Both the position numbers and the translations under genes were made by a program. The notes beneath the pieces were generated by a model. It was not told the DNA's origin and made no database searches. It saw nothing but the letters and a program-made list of their open reading frames with translations. Positions 44,687 to 56,368 of a DNA stretch of 64,000 nucleotides are shown piece by piece; the first letter of the stretch is position 1, and each line of letters opens with the position of its first letter. The stretch is from Clusia tigrina (Eukaryota > Arthropoda > Insecta > Diptera > Clusiidae): assembly GCA_920105625.2 (NCBI GenBank), contig OV050030.1, positions 87,725,570 to 87,789,569 of the forward strand. Reading direction: 5' to 3'.

Positions 44687-46046
44687 TTGCAAATACGAGA
44701 TGAAGTAGATTCTCTGAATAAGTTTTTATATAACGAATATGTTCAAATGATTGAAACCACCTTAAAAGCAAATCCGTCGTCGTTTTGGCAATATTTAAAT
44801 TCAAAACGAAAGTCAAATGGTTTTCCATCAACTTTGGAGTTATATGAAGAGAAATCTAATAATACAGTTGAATCTTGGAATCTCTTTGCTAAGTTGTTTC
44901 AAACTGTATATGAAGATTATGAAGAAGCTTCGGATATTTTGGAAGATTTTAAATCCGTAAATCTTGGTTCTTTAGATAAATTTGTTATGACGGAGAACGA
45001 TGTTCTGTCTGTTAAATCAGATTTGAAAACCAAAGTACATTTATGAATGCACAGTCGCTCCAATTTTTAAATCGGGAGATCGACGTAACGTAAGGAACTA
45101 CAGAGCAAATGTGAAACAAGGACCTTTTGCTAAGTTACTCGATATTATTCAAAATATATTAATAAACCATGTAAAGGATACAATTATAGATTGCCAACAT
45201 GGTTCTCTGCCTGGTAAATCCCCGTGTACAAACTTGACTTTGATTTCGAGAAATATTGTTGATGTTTTGAATAACAAGAACCAATTAGATGTAGTCTATA
45301 TAAACTTTGCAAAAGCATTTGATTAGGTTGATCACAGCATTCTTTTTAGAAAATGGAAAAATTTGGCTTATCAGGTTATCTGATAAAGTTCTTAATAGTT
45401 TCCTAACAAATAGAAAATTATTTGTTAAGATCGGTACTATTTTCTCTGGCATTGGTATATATATACCACAGGGGACACATAGTGGTACTCTTTTATTTTT
45501 AATTTTCATAAATGCTATACCTCGTTGTTTTAAATTTTCAAAATGTCTAATGTTCGCTGATGACGTTAAAGTGTTTACTGAAATTTCACAGTTATCAGAT
45601 TGTTGTAAGCTAGAACATGACTTATCAAATTTTCTTGAATGGTGCGAATCGAACAATTTGAAGTTGAACATCAATAAATGCTGTGTAGTTATATACACCA
45701 GATCAACAAACTCTACTTTTTATGATTATAGACTGAACTATTATGTGCTGGGACGTAAAAAAGAGATGAAAGACTTGGGTGTCATTTTTAGCTCAAATTT
45801 TAGTTTCAACTCTCATAGATGGAATCAAAGTCCTACTCCATGGTAGGCTTTATTAAAAGAAATACTCAAAATTTCAAAGACACAGTAACCATAGAGGTAC
45901 TTTATGTTTGGCTTGTTCGAAGTATAATGGAATATTGTTATATTATTTGGGGCCCTTTTTATGACGACACATTCAAATCGCATCGAAGAAATCCAAAAGA
46001 ATATAACAAGGATTACCTTCTTACGATAGTAGCCGGAAGTTTTTAG
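44687..46046 (+). pseudogene. LINE 1 reverse transcriptase
   Basis: Pieces 44687-45046, 45111-45326 and 45307-45846 in different frames. FAKAFD carries the first catalytic Asp and is followed by a TAG (45324). The catalytic FADD box is intact. 45819-46046 is the thumb-side segment. At least four lesions. Confidence 0.8.
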
Positions 46047-46871
46047 ATCTTCAATCCTTGAGTGATAGAAGAATTGTAAACTCCATTTTATTTGTGCATC
46101 ATAAATAAGCAGGTAAAATTAAATGTACACAGCTTTCAAATCATTTTGCATTGTTTGAAGCCCCAGAATTCTTAGATATAAGAGATTTTAATTGATGAAT
46201 TTTATAAGGCTAATTATGCCTCAAATGAACCTATAGTTCTACTTTGTAATAAGTCTAGTAGCTCATTAAATTTTAATATAGATGAAAATCGTTTTAGGTT
46301 AGGCCTCTTTATATTATTTAATTAAATCTGTATTTATAGTCTGTAAGATTTAATTATGAGTAGACTGAAACAAATAAATAAATAAATAAAATGAACCTTG
46401 GTGGTCAAGAGAACTAAATAAATATAGTAATGAAAAAAATCACCTTGGAGGACTTACAAATGAAATCTGACCACACTCAACCTTATAGATTATCTTCACT
46501 AAAACCCTTAATCCAAGTACCTCAGTATCAGATATCTGGCGAGGAATTAACACACTAACTTAACCACCAATAGTACAAATTTTATAAAAATACTTCCAGT
46601 AAATCACATCACTATAACTGACCCATTACAAATATCAAGTAATTTAGCGCAACTTTTCTCCGAAAACTCTAAAGACCACAATTTTTCTTCACAATTTTTA
46701 ACAGACTGCAACTCTCTCTCAATACGCATTACACACACTAACAACAAATTTTCAAAGCAGCTAGAATCAGATATACATTTAAATGAGCTAATAACTTCTC
46801 TTAAATCTGTTTCCAGATCTTCTCTGGGTCAGGACAATACTTATGAAATTGTACGGAATTTACCTTGCGGT

Positions 46872-47821
46872 TTGCACTCCAGAAATTTATTTCTGTATAA
46901 TCAGATATATGCCACTTGGATCATCCCCCAAATTTTCAAAACGGCCGTAATATCTATAAAAAAGCCAAACAAGGATTTAGTCGATATGGAAAGCTATCAT
47001 CCAATTTCGCTACTACCATGCTTTGGAAAGCTTCTTAAAATTATGGCCAAAAGACTTTCATGGTTCTTAAGGAGGTTTCCTCTCACCATACCAAACTGGA
47101 TTCAGGCCAGTTCTATGTACCACACACGCTTTACTGTACATAGTTCATCTAGTCAGTAAATGTCTTTCTGCAAAAAACTACATATCTGTGCTTTCCATAG
47201 GTTTCCAAAACGCCTTCGATAAGATTAGTCCTCATATAGTTTTAAAAAAGTTCAATATGGAATGGAATATTGGCCCAAAAATGTTCTGTTATCTTAAATC
47301 CTTTTTAACCAATAGAAAAATACGTTTCAAGGTGAACAACATATTATCATCTATGTATCCAATTTCCAATATCAAGTATCCCTCAAGGGTCACCACTCTC
47401 TGTAGTTATATTTACAATAGCTTTTGTTGAATTAAGTAAATTGATTCTTGCAAATAGGCATGTTCAGCATTGCTTATATGCAGATGATCTATATGTTATC
47501 AGCAAGAATCAAGATATCAATCAAATAAACAGAAATCTAGTTGAAACACTTAAAATTATTGACAGCTGGTCCTTACACTCAGGGGCTAAAATTTCTTTTA
47601 TTAAATCTAAACAATTACACATTTGTAGAAAAAATAAATGCAACAATACAATAATTAATTATAATAATACTATTGAAAATGTTATCTATTTCAAAATTCT
47701 TGGCCTAATATTTGACAATAAAAAAAGCTTTAAGCACCATTATATATATTTAAAAAATTGTCTAGCTGCCAGACTTAATATATTGAAATTCCTCTCATGT
47801 CCTAAAAGTGCAAATCTATAG
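46872..47821 (+). pseudogene. LINE 2 reverse transcriptase
   Basis: Frames 46872-47159, 47188-47430 and 47441-47821. Blocks for fingers (YHPISLLPCFGKLLKIM), the first Asp (FQNAFDKI), catalytic YADD and the GLIFDNKKSFKHH thumb block are visible, but separated by frameshifts. The GSPLS-type block is corrupted near 47380. Confidence 0.8.
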
Positions 47822-48234
47822 AAAATGTGTGAAAACCCCTCTTTATATGTTAAAGACACCATATTATACAGCTGTGAGGCCCAGTTTACAAACCTTAGAA
47901 ACTACGCTTACTGAAAATCTCTTAGTGGAAGGAGGCTCCGATGAAATTAAACAGAAAATGCAGATATTGTGTTGGGGTCTCGTTTATTTTCTAACTCCAC
48001 GCATATTTTGTATAAAAAATACAACTCTTAAAAGCTCATAAATTCCAGCTGTGCGCAGTTCATAAGCTTAAAAGCAATCTGGATTTTAATACAATTCCAC
48101 CAAGGCGATCAATCTAGCTCCCTCCATTGACTTTAAGCACACTCGATAAACTAACGAGGTATGGTAGGGGAGGCAAAAACTCTACAGTCTACAAGCAGTT
48201 CTTCCTAGACACTATTACACCAATCAAAGAAAAG

Positions 48235-49114
<880 letters not shown>

Positions 49115-49300
49115 ATTTTCTTTTTTCTTATATAAAAACTCAATCACCATAAGCCGATAGCAGCTTAAGCTTGTATAATTATTTAGAAATTGAACTGTAA
49201 TTAATTTTAATACAATAAAAAATAAATAAATAAGTATTTTTAATACCCTTTTGCAAGAATTTAATTAAAAAATTGTTGTTGTGTATATAATAGATATACT

Positions 49301-49301
49301 C

Positions 49302-49389
<88 letters not shown>

Positions 49390-49404
49390 CATTACACCAT
49401 ATAC

Positions 49405-49446
<42 letters not shown>
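49301..49446. repeat. (TA)n microsatellite, two blocks
   Basis: 49301-49388 and 49410-49446, separated by a short unique stretch. Followed by two copies of CATTAAATACTAAAACTAAT (49449-49503). Confidence 0.95.
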
Positions 49447-49448
<2 letters not shown>

Positions 49449-49503
49449 CATTAAATACTAAAACTAATAATTTACATTGACATTAAATACTAAAACTAAT
49501 AAT

Positions 49504-51061
49504 GGCCAAGTGGCCGCACGCTACTCTTTTTTGGGACATTTTCTATTATTTTTCAACATAAATCGTTTTGTATTTCATATTTCCATAACGTGTCATAACT
49601 CCACAGAAAAAATCCAGCGGTGTAATCCGTCACGATTTTCCCTATCGCTGAAACAAGATATGATGCTGGCGGGAAACTTAGAGGGCAGATAACGTTCATC
49701 ATTGTCTTTTACCGCAGCACCTCGAGCATTTTCAAAAAAGAATGCCACAAACATTTCACCGGCACACAGCTGACTCCAACCTGTGACTTTTGACATGAAT
49801 TTATTAACTGCGGCAAGCGACGGGTCGGTTATTTGTATCGAAATAATCTCCCAATACCCACCCGAATTTTCTTGATTATCTTTTCTCCAGTTTGGAGATG
49901 GGTTTGAACAATTAAAATGCATTCTTCTCTCGTATATCGTTTCATAAGTGTAAATGTGAATCCTTATATCTATAGATGCTAAATATAAGCTGCTTATTTT
50001 TATCAGAACATTCAGAATTGTAACCTCGAAATGAAAGTGTAGACAACTAAAAGACTTCTATATAATTTTGAGAAGCATATTTTACAAGGTTATTGGTTAA
50101 TTTGTATACTTGTAGAATCGAAAAAGAGTTCCAGACTTGTATTATCATTTCAGAGTTAATTCTAAGTGGATTTTAAAATTGTAGATATGTATTATTTAAA
50201 TACCAGTTTAGTTTATTTGTGGCTACATTCATCATTTTAAGCGATACTTTTGAATAAATATATTCTACATTGCAAATTTTGTTTATCACTCACCTGACAA
50301 ACCCATATGACTGGCTGTGTATTTGGAATGCAGTGTATAAGTCTAGTATTATTACGCTAGCTATTAACAATAATGCTTGATATATATCCAATAACTAATT
50401 CCAGGTCGCGTTCATCGAACGGACGCAAAAGGGGGTTAACAAAAACCTTTTAAAAAGAGATGAAAAATTCACATTAAAATACATAAGTGACGAATTTTAT
50501 AATTTTGTATCACCTTTTTGTAAAGCTAAAAATTGTTGCTTTATTTCACTTTACGTATTCACTTTGTTCTTCTCAGAAACAGTTATTGCAGTGCAGGAAG
50601 GTTTTAATTCAACGAGCCAAAACTGTTGTTCTCCTCACCAAAAGTTGACTCAATAAAGCATTTGATTTTGCTTTCTCTGAGAAGAATGTGGCTTCAAACT
50701 AATTTTATAAATTAACCGATTAATTTGACACTTACAGCATCTACGTCAGACTACGGTGTAGTCCGAATCCACACCATCAATATCTTTAGGTTTATTTAGT
50801 AACTGTTTGTAAAATGGCTTCTTGAAACCACCATCAAATCCATGACCATAAATATGGCGATGCCAAAAATACCACCAACAAATTGAAAACACTATAAATT
50901 ATCCGCATTGGAGCTAGCAAAATATAAAAAATAATAAATTTACAATTAAGGAAAAAAATCACATTGCAACATGTGATAATCATTCCGACTATACTAAAAT
51001 AGTCCGTATTGTGGATTGAGCATCTCATGTGATAGCAGGTGCAGCCATTCGCGAGCCACAC
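49504..51061. other. Intergenic stretch, no firm gene
   Basis: 49593-49922 on the - strand has a 109-codon ATG frame of less AT-rich composition (MHFNCSNPSPNWRKD...); I do not recognise the product and cannot tell a host exon from chance. A small perfect hairpin GACTAC-GGT-GTAGTC lies at 50749-50763. The remainder is AT-rich without motifs. Confidence 0.45.
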
Positions 51062-51106
51062 CGCCGCACATTGGGTTGAAATCGCAAAAAATGGAGATTA
51101 ATTGAA
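51062..51106 (+). repeat. Transib left target duplication and terminal inverted repeat
   Basis: CGCCG, then heptamer-like CACATTG. After a 12-bp spacer comes AAAAAATGG. Matches the right end at 30 of 40 positions. Confidence 0.92.
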
Positions 51107-51888
51107 TAATGAAAATGAAGTTTTTTAAAAAATACTTATTACTCGATTAAAGAGTACTAAATTCTACATCACTACCGAAAATTTCAATGTCATATGTTTT
51201 TTACTTTTCTTGCTACGTAGCCTTAAAGTTAAGAAATTTTTAAGTTTTTTTCTAATAGTTGTGAAAATTGAAATTTGTCATACTTTAAAACTAAATATTT
51301 TAATTTTTAACAGTCAAAAGTGATACTTTTATTATGGAATCTTCAACGTCAGGTATTTTAACGTAAATAAAAATAAAAAAAATTTTACAAAAAATATGTA
51401 GAAATATTTTTAATTTTTTTTTTTAAATATGCTTAAATTTGGGCTATTTTTAAAATATATGTGGAGTTTTAAATGGGAATAGGGTAAAATTGGGTAAAAG
51501 TGTATATTGTGTATTAAACTGTAGTATGTAAGCTTTCATATTTATAAATAAAATGTTGCGCGTTTTTGCGGCAATTAAATATATTTAATAAATTAAAAAA
51601 ATAGCCACTCATAAAAAAGCGGTTCTTGTTGTCTTTAATTTGTTTTGTTCTCGTTTTCGTTGTTATGATTGTTATTGTTGTTATTGTTATACTACAATTT
51701 TTTTGTTTGTTGGTAGCAGTGTTGCCATAAGATAAATATGAAATAGTGCTAGGGCATTTAAAAAAAGTTAAAGGCCCTGCAGAAAAAAAACTAGTAAAAT
51801 TACTAAATACGCAAAAAATAAAATTATTAAATTTAGAAACAATAAAAAAAAATTTTAAAAAGAGCTAAACAAAATTAGCAAATTTTAA
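51107..51888 (+). other. Transib 5' region without clear coding sequence
   Basis: AT-rich. ATG at 51334 opens six codons (MESSTS) followed by a GT donor-like GTATTT at 51353, and TTTTTAACAG at 51304-51313 looks like a splice acceptor, so a small first exon is conceivable. I found no acceptor in the right phase before the main frame. 51893-51934 holds a tandem repeat of TTTCCTTCTTACACAATCG. Confidence 0.4.
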
Positions 51889-51963
51889 AAATGTTTCCTT
51901 CTTACACAATCGAAGTTTCCTTCTTACACAATCGTCCAACAAGCGAAAAAAGATTGTTACCCA

Positions 51964-53364
51964 ATGGAAGACGCAATACGAGTAACCGAAACAACAGCTC
52001 AAATAAGTCTGCAAGCTCTTCTTAATCACACTGTTGAGCGTTTAGTTTTACTGCAAAAAGATGTTATTGCCACCTTATGTGATTACGAATTGTCAAAAAT
52101 TATCTTATACACAAAGTGGGGATTTGATGGAAGCTCCGGACACAGCTCATACAAACAAGCTTTCCATGGTCATGGTGCAAGTGACGCAGCGGTTTTCATA
52201 ACGTGCATTGTTCCACTTAGAATGGTGTGTCAAAAAAAAGTTATCTGGCAAAATCCTCGCCCATCATCAACAAGATTTTGTAGGCCATTAAAAATTGAAT
52301 TGGTTAAAGAATGTTTGAGTGTCTCCACACAAGAAAAAAAAAGGGTGGATGAAGAGATAAATGAGCTTGAAAATTCTCTAGTACTCACAGAAGACAGATC
52401 TGTAAGCGTAGCTCATAAGCTTATGTTAGTAATGGTAGATGGAAAAGTTTGCAATGCACTCACAGACACAAAATCAACCCAGAGGTGTTATTTATGTGGG
52501 TCATACAGTAAAGATTTTAATAATGTGGAAAAAATGATCGCCAAGGAGGTAAAAACAGATACGTTGGATTTTGGTCTATCTATATTACATGGTTGGATTC
52601 GTTTTTATGAATGTCTTTTACACGTGTCGTATAAATTACCAATAAAAAAATGGCAAGCTAGAACTGATTCCGATAAAACAATAGTTGCTGAAAACAAGAG
52701 ACGAATTCAAACAGAATTTAGAAATAAAACTGGTCTTATTATAGACCAACCAAAACCCGGCTTCGGCAATTCGAATGATGGCAACACGGCTAGAAGATTT
52801 TTTGAAAACGCTAGTATATCAGCAGATATAACGAAAATTGATTTTGAACTAATTGAAAAGATGCACACAATTTTAATTGTTGTATCTTCTGGTCATGAAA
52901 TCGATGTTGAAAAATTCAGGCAATTTTCATATAATACAGCTCGACTTTTTGTAGAGAAATATCCGCGGTTTAACATGCCTCCTACTCTGCATAAGTTTTT
53001 AATACATGGTCCAGAAATCATTTCGCACGCTTTATTACCGATTGGCCAACTGTCAGAAGAAGCACAAGAAGCTCGAAATAAGGATTTTAAAAACTACAGA
53101 GAAAACTTTTCGCGTAAATGTAGCCGGGAGGAATCGAATCGGGATATACTAAATAGGTTTCTATTAACCTCAGATCCAATTATTTCTGGAAAAATCAAGT
53201 TAAATAAAAATAAAATAAAACACCTCCCAAAATCAGCAGTGGAGCTATTAATTTCGCCGTCAATTTTGCCGACAGAAACAGAAATCGCTTATTATACAGA
53301 TGACGATGATGAGGCTGACGGTGTCGATGGATGGGAATCTGAAGAGTTTGGACATATATTCTAA
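51964..53364 (+). CDS. Transib transposase, catalytic core (RAG1-like DDE enzyme)
   Basis: 466 codons without interruption. Transib transposases cut at the element ends through a hairpin mechanism and are related to vertebrate RAG1. Visible: first Asp at residue 55 (WGFDGSSGH), second Asp at 159 (VMVDGK), Glu at 369 (EARNK), zinc pairs C175/C178 (CYLC) and H343/H348 (H-x4-H), plus NDGNTARR at 271-278. All DDE and zinc positions known from RAG1 (D600, D708, E962; C727/C730; H937/H942) have counterparts. Similarity continues upstream of the ATG in the same frame to about 51922, and the frame is open from 51889, so the true start is lost. The part equivalent to the RAG1 end-binding and dimerisation domains is absent. 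Acidic tail DDDDEAD near the C-terminus. Confidence 0.93.
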   Translation: MEDAIRVTETTAQISLQALLNHTVERLVLLQKDVIATLCDYELSKIILYTKWGFDGSSGHSSYKQAFHGHGASDAAVFITCIVPLRMVCQKKVIWQNPRPSSTRFCRPLKIELVKECLSVSTQEKKRVDEEINELENSLVLTEDRSVSVAHKLMLVMVDGKVCNALTDTKSTQRCYLCGSYSKDFNNVEKMIAKEVKTDTLDFGLSILHGWIRFYECLLHVSYKLPIKKWQARTDSDKTIVAENKRRIQTEFRNKTGLIIDQPKPGFGNSNDGNTARRFFENASISADITKIDFELIEKMHTILIVVSSGHEIDVEKFRQFSYNTARLFVEKYPRFNMPPTLHKFLIHGPEIISHALLPIGQLSEEAQEARNKDFKNYRENFSRKCSREESNRDILNRFLLTSDPIISGKIKLNKNKIKHLPKSAVELLISPSILPTETEIAYYTDDDDEADGVDGWESEEFGHIF

Positions 53365-53798
53365 AAAAGCAGGTTAGAAACACTTTACAAAAGAAAATGT
53401 ATATATTTTTGCTACTTTTTCGATAAAAGGCTACAAATATAATTTTCATTTCTCGAATAATATAGGAAAACAGTATAAAAACCAAGAATAACATCAACAA
53501 AATGATTTAATGACTAGACAAGTGTGGGTCAAAATGGGTTAAAGTTCCAAAATTGTCATTTTCACTTGGTGGTGTAAGGTACAACACTCATAGCAAATTT
53601 CATCAAAATCGGATGTCGTAAGGCTCTCCAGTTGCTTAATTTGAGAAATATTAATGCAAATTCTTTAATATAATATTAGTTAAATTAAATAAATAAAAAA
53701 AGTTTTCTTCAAAAGAATACAATATTTTTGTTTTTTTTTTATAACTTATGTATAACTAATCCAAAAAAAAAATACTACCTAATCAATTAGACCCTTCG
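53365..53798 (+). other. Transib 3' untranslated region
   Basis: AT-rich, about 430 bp between the transposase stop and the right terminal repeat. Contains GTGGGTCAAAATGGGTTAAAG (about 53523), echoing the left-side motif near 51480. Confidence 0.6.
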
Positions 53799-53843
53799 TT
53801 GAATTAATCTCCATTTTGGGGAAATCGAACACACTGTGCGCCG
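53799..53843 (-). repeat. Transib right terminal inverted repeat and target duplication
   Basis: Read on the - strand: CACAGTG (identical to the consensus heptamer of V(D)J recombination signals), a 12-bp spacer, then CCAAAATGGAGATTAATT. Flanked by CGCCG. Confidence 0.92.
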
Positions 53844-55540
53844 TAAACATCTGACCTACAGCTTATAAATAATAAAATATAATTTTTGCTCCATTACTGT
53901 GCGCATAAAATACAGCAATTATATAAAGCTTACCTTCTATGAAATGTGTAAAAAGTAATAATAATGTTTCTGAGCCCCGCAAAAAGATCTCCGGCAGAAA
54001 ATAATGTCGGTAGAATCGGATACTCTATAAACTAACTTTTTCAAAATATAAAGTTATGTTGCACATTGACAAATAAATAAAATTAAATTCTCAAAACATT
54101 TTAAATTTCAAATACACTTTATTGCTAATTTTTACAATTGCTTATCATTACCACTTTATGTGTTCTAATTTGAAAAATTTGCTAGCATGATTTTTTGCTC
54201 CATTTGTTTTTAAAAAATATGTCAAAGGTACACAAATTTACAATAGTTAATCTAATGTAAATGTTATTCATTTTCAAATAAATTGATATGCTGTTTATTT
54301 TACATGACATCTATGGAGAGGAGGGTTTTACTAACTAATACTACTAAACACACAATAAATTCAAAAAATTTATATAAATTGTATAATATTAAATATTTAT
54401 TCACAAAAAATATAGAACAAATTCATCTTTGGATGTAAAATTTAAAAAAGTAAGTATTTAATTTTAGTTAGAACAAGAAACTACTTCCAGAATATACAAC
54501 ATAAAACAGTTGTAACATTTTACAATCTTATGTAATTCTGTTTTCATCTATTGTGTAGTCGTTTATTGGCAAATTCTAAAAACTTCTCTTTTCATTATCT
54601 AATGGCTACAACTAATGCTAAAATGTAACGATTTATATTGGTATAGTATAATATTTTTTGTCTCGTCTTAAGTTTCGTCTTCATTAAATTACGCAAATTG
54701 TAACGAATTGTAAATATCAAACTTTTTACTAGTATCACATGATTTTCAAAATGCTTTCTTTTCCTAAAACTGTAAAGTCTATTGTCAAAGAAACAGTACA
54801 TATAAAAACGCAAGAGTCCGAATATTTAGTTTTTATTGCATTATCGAAAATTACTTATTTCTGTTACAGGCAAAACATCGTGTATGGCAGAGAATATAAT
54901 TACGAAAATCACAAAGATAGTATCCTTTATTAGTTTTTGGAGTGTATCTTCTGCACGCATGTGCGATTGTAAACCAAATTTTTTCATCTTACTTTATCTT
55001 CATTATGTAGTTAACACATAACACTACACTCTTTTCGTAGACATTCATTAGAACTTATTAGATCTTTAAAAGTTATAACCGGGAAGTTATTTTTAGAAAT
55101 AAAGAATTTTTAACAATATATTGTTTTAAAATTTCAGTATTGCATAAAAAGTATATTCATCAATGGGGATAAACGGAAAAATACCCAACACATCTATATA
55201 TTAATACGAAAGAGCTTTTTTGTGCTCCCTTTTACCAGCTCCCTATTAACTCGATTTTTTATTAATTTTAAAACTACTGTCATGTAAATTTGCAGAATAT
55301 ATTAATTATTTTCATATATTGTAATTAACTGGGTGAAAATCAGGATCAAAGTCTCCCATATAAGCAACAACAACAACAGCGCCCAGTGTATTAAGCTTTG
55401 TTGTTGTTGTTTTCTCAGAAAAAATTGGCTCCCTAACAGCGTACGTGAGCTCTGCTCGCAAAAAAGAGTTGATTCGTACTCAAATTCCCATTTTAGGAAT
55501 TTGTAGTAGGAAAAGAAAAAAGTATCATTAGGATAAACAG
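53844..55540. other. AT-rich DNA, no gene seen
   Basis: Only short chance frames. A hairpin-forming pair of AACAACAACAAC and GTTGTTGTTGTT lies at 55363-55412. Confidence 0.5.
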
Positions 55541-55545
55541 GTTAT

Positions 55546-55678
55546 TGTTGAAATATTCCTTGGCAACCGTCAAGACAATGTACATATTTCTCTATTTTCA
55601 TTTTTCTTGTATACACACTTTCCTTTCCTTTAATAAACAATGAACTGTACAGACGTACTTTAGTTTCACATTTCTACA
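55546..55678 (+). repeat. Copia 5' LTR
   Basis: 133 bp, TGTTGAAATATT to TTCTACA. Shares TTGGCAACC, TTTCTCTATTTTC, ACACACTTTCC and TTTAATAAAC-like blocks with 63692-63829. Confidence 0.9.
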
Positions 55679-55694
55679 GGTTATGGGCCCAAGC
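55679..55694 (+). other. Copia primer-binding site (half-tRNA type)
   Basis: GGTTATGGGCCCAAGC directly after the LTR. GGTTATGGGCCC is the site copia uses to pair with the anticodon-arm half of initiator methionine tRNA. Confidence 0.8.
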
Positions 55695-55800
55695 ACAAGT
55701 CTGGAGACAAGTAATATAGGTTGTGTATAATTGAAACGGTCAACATGGCATCGTTGTACATGATCGACAAGCTTGATGAGTCAAACTATGAGATGCTGCA

Positions 55801-56368
55801 CTCCTACGCTGGGAAGTCACCTTGTTGCGGTGTAGGGGCTTACTGTGTGCTGGAACATGGCACATGAAAGACGGTGACATGGTCCAGTTACGCAAACTAA
55901 GAACTACCTTCAACGCACAGGTTGAAAGTAGTTTTCTACGATTCCTGCTCAATTGTTAAGGCTAGTTAGTAGTCGTACTGGCAAATATCGAACGTCTCAC
56001 TGAGACCGCCGGATCGCCTAGACACTAACAATTTGTCAGCCCTTCGGGGAAGTGCGGCAATTCCTTTACAGACCAATGGCCCACTTTCAGTACGGTCATG
56101 TCTCTGCTGGACTTGGGTCGCCGATTGCCGGGCGGGGGAGAGAGAAAACTCCCTGTTGCAGGGTTCACCAGACCTATTTACCCAAAAAAAAAAAAAAACA
56201 CCCTAAATTCACGGTGGAACAGCTATGCCAGTGAGCTTGCTTGACGGGGTAGAGTCAAGCTTAATAGCGAACTCCGTACGAGGTCCGGCGAACCTACGGT
56301 TTTAATTAGCCTTACCACGGGGGCGCCCGTGGGTGACCAAAACGCAAAAGAAAACTAAAGAAAAATAT
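55801..56368 (+). other. LOA LINE 5' untranslated region
   Basis: GC-richer than the surroundings, with no frame of note. Contains a poly-A run at 56187-56199. Presumably holds the internal promoter, as is usual for LINEs; no specific motif recognised. Confidence 0.55.

Larger units (their letters stand above)
44041..46392 (+). mobile_element. 5'-truncated, decayed non-LTR retrotransposon (LINE 1)
   Basis: Order: end of an apurinic-type endonuclease (YIPPNSP, VLGDFNLGNISW at about 44140), linker (NPSSFWQYLNSKR at about 44770), RT (PIFKSGDRRNVRNYR, FAKAFD at about 45308, PQGTHSGTLLF, FADDVKVF at about 45555, LGVIFSSNFSF) and a 3' tail of TAAA units (46366-46391). The RT N-terminal part is deleted near 45045. 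GDFNL and FADD styles suggest a CR1/Jockey-like clade; I cannot be more exact. Confidence 0.85.
51067..53838 (+). mobile_element. Transib DNA transposon with both ends and target duplication
   Basis: 2772 bp. The left end starts CACATTGGGTTG; the right end read inward starts CACAGTGTGTTC. Over 40 bp the two ends match at 30 positions, including 16 in a row (AAAATGGAGATTAATT). CGCCG flanks both sides (51062-51066, 53839-53843), the 5-bp GC-rich duplication known for Transib. Inside is one intact frame for a RAG1-like transposase core. Subterminal GGGT.AAA.TGGGT motifs occur near both ends (51481 and 53525). Confidence 0.95.

Noticed and set aside
53832..53838. CACTGTG as a true antigen-receptor recombination signal
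   Set aside because: It lies at the exact end of a Transib element with inverted partner and target duplication; the transposon explains it.
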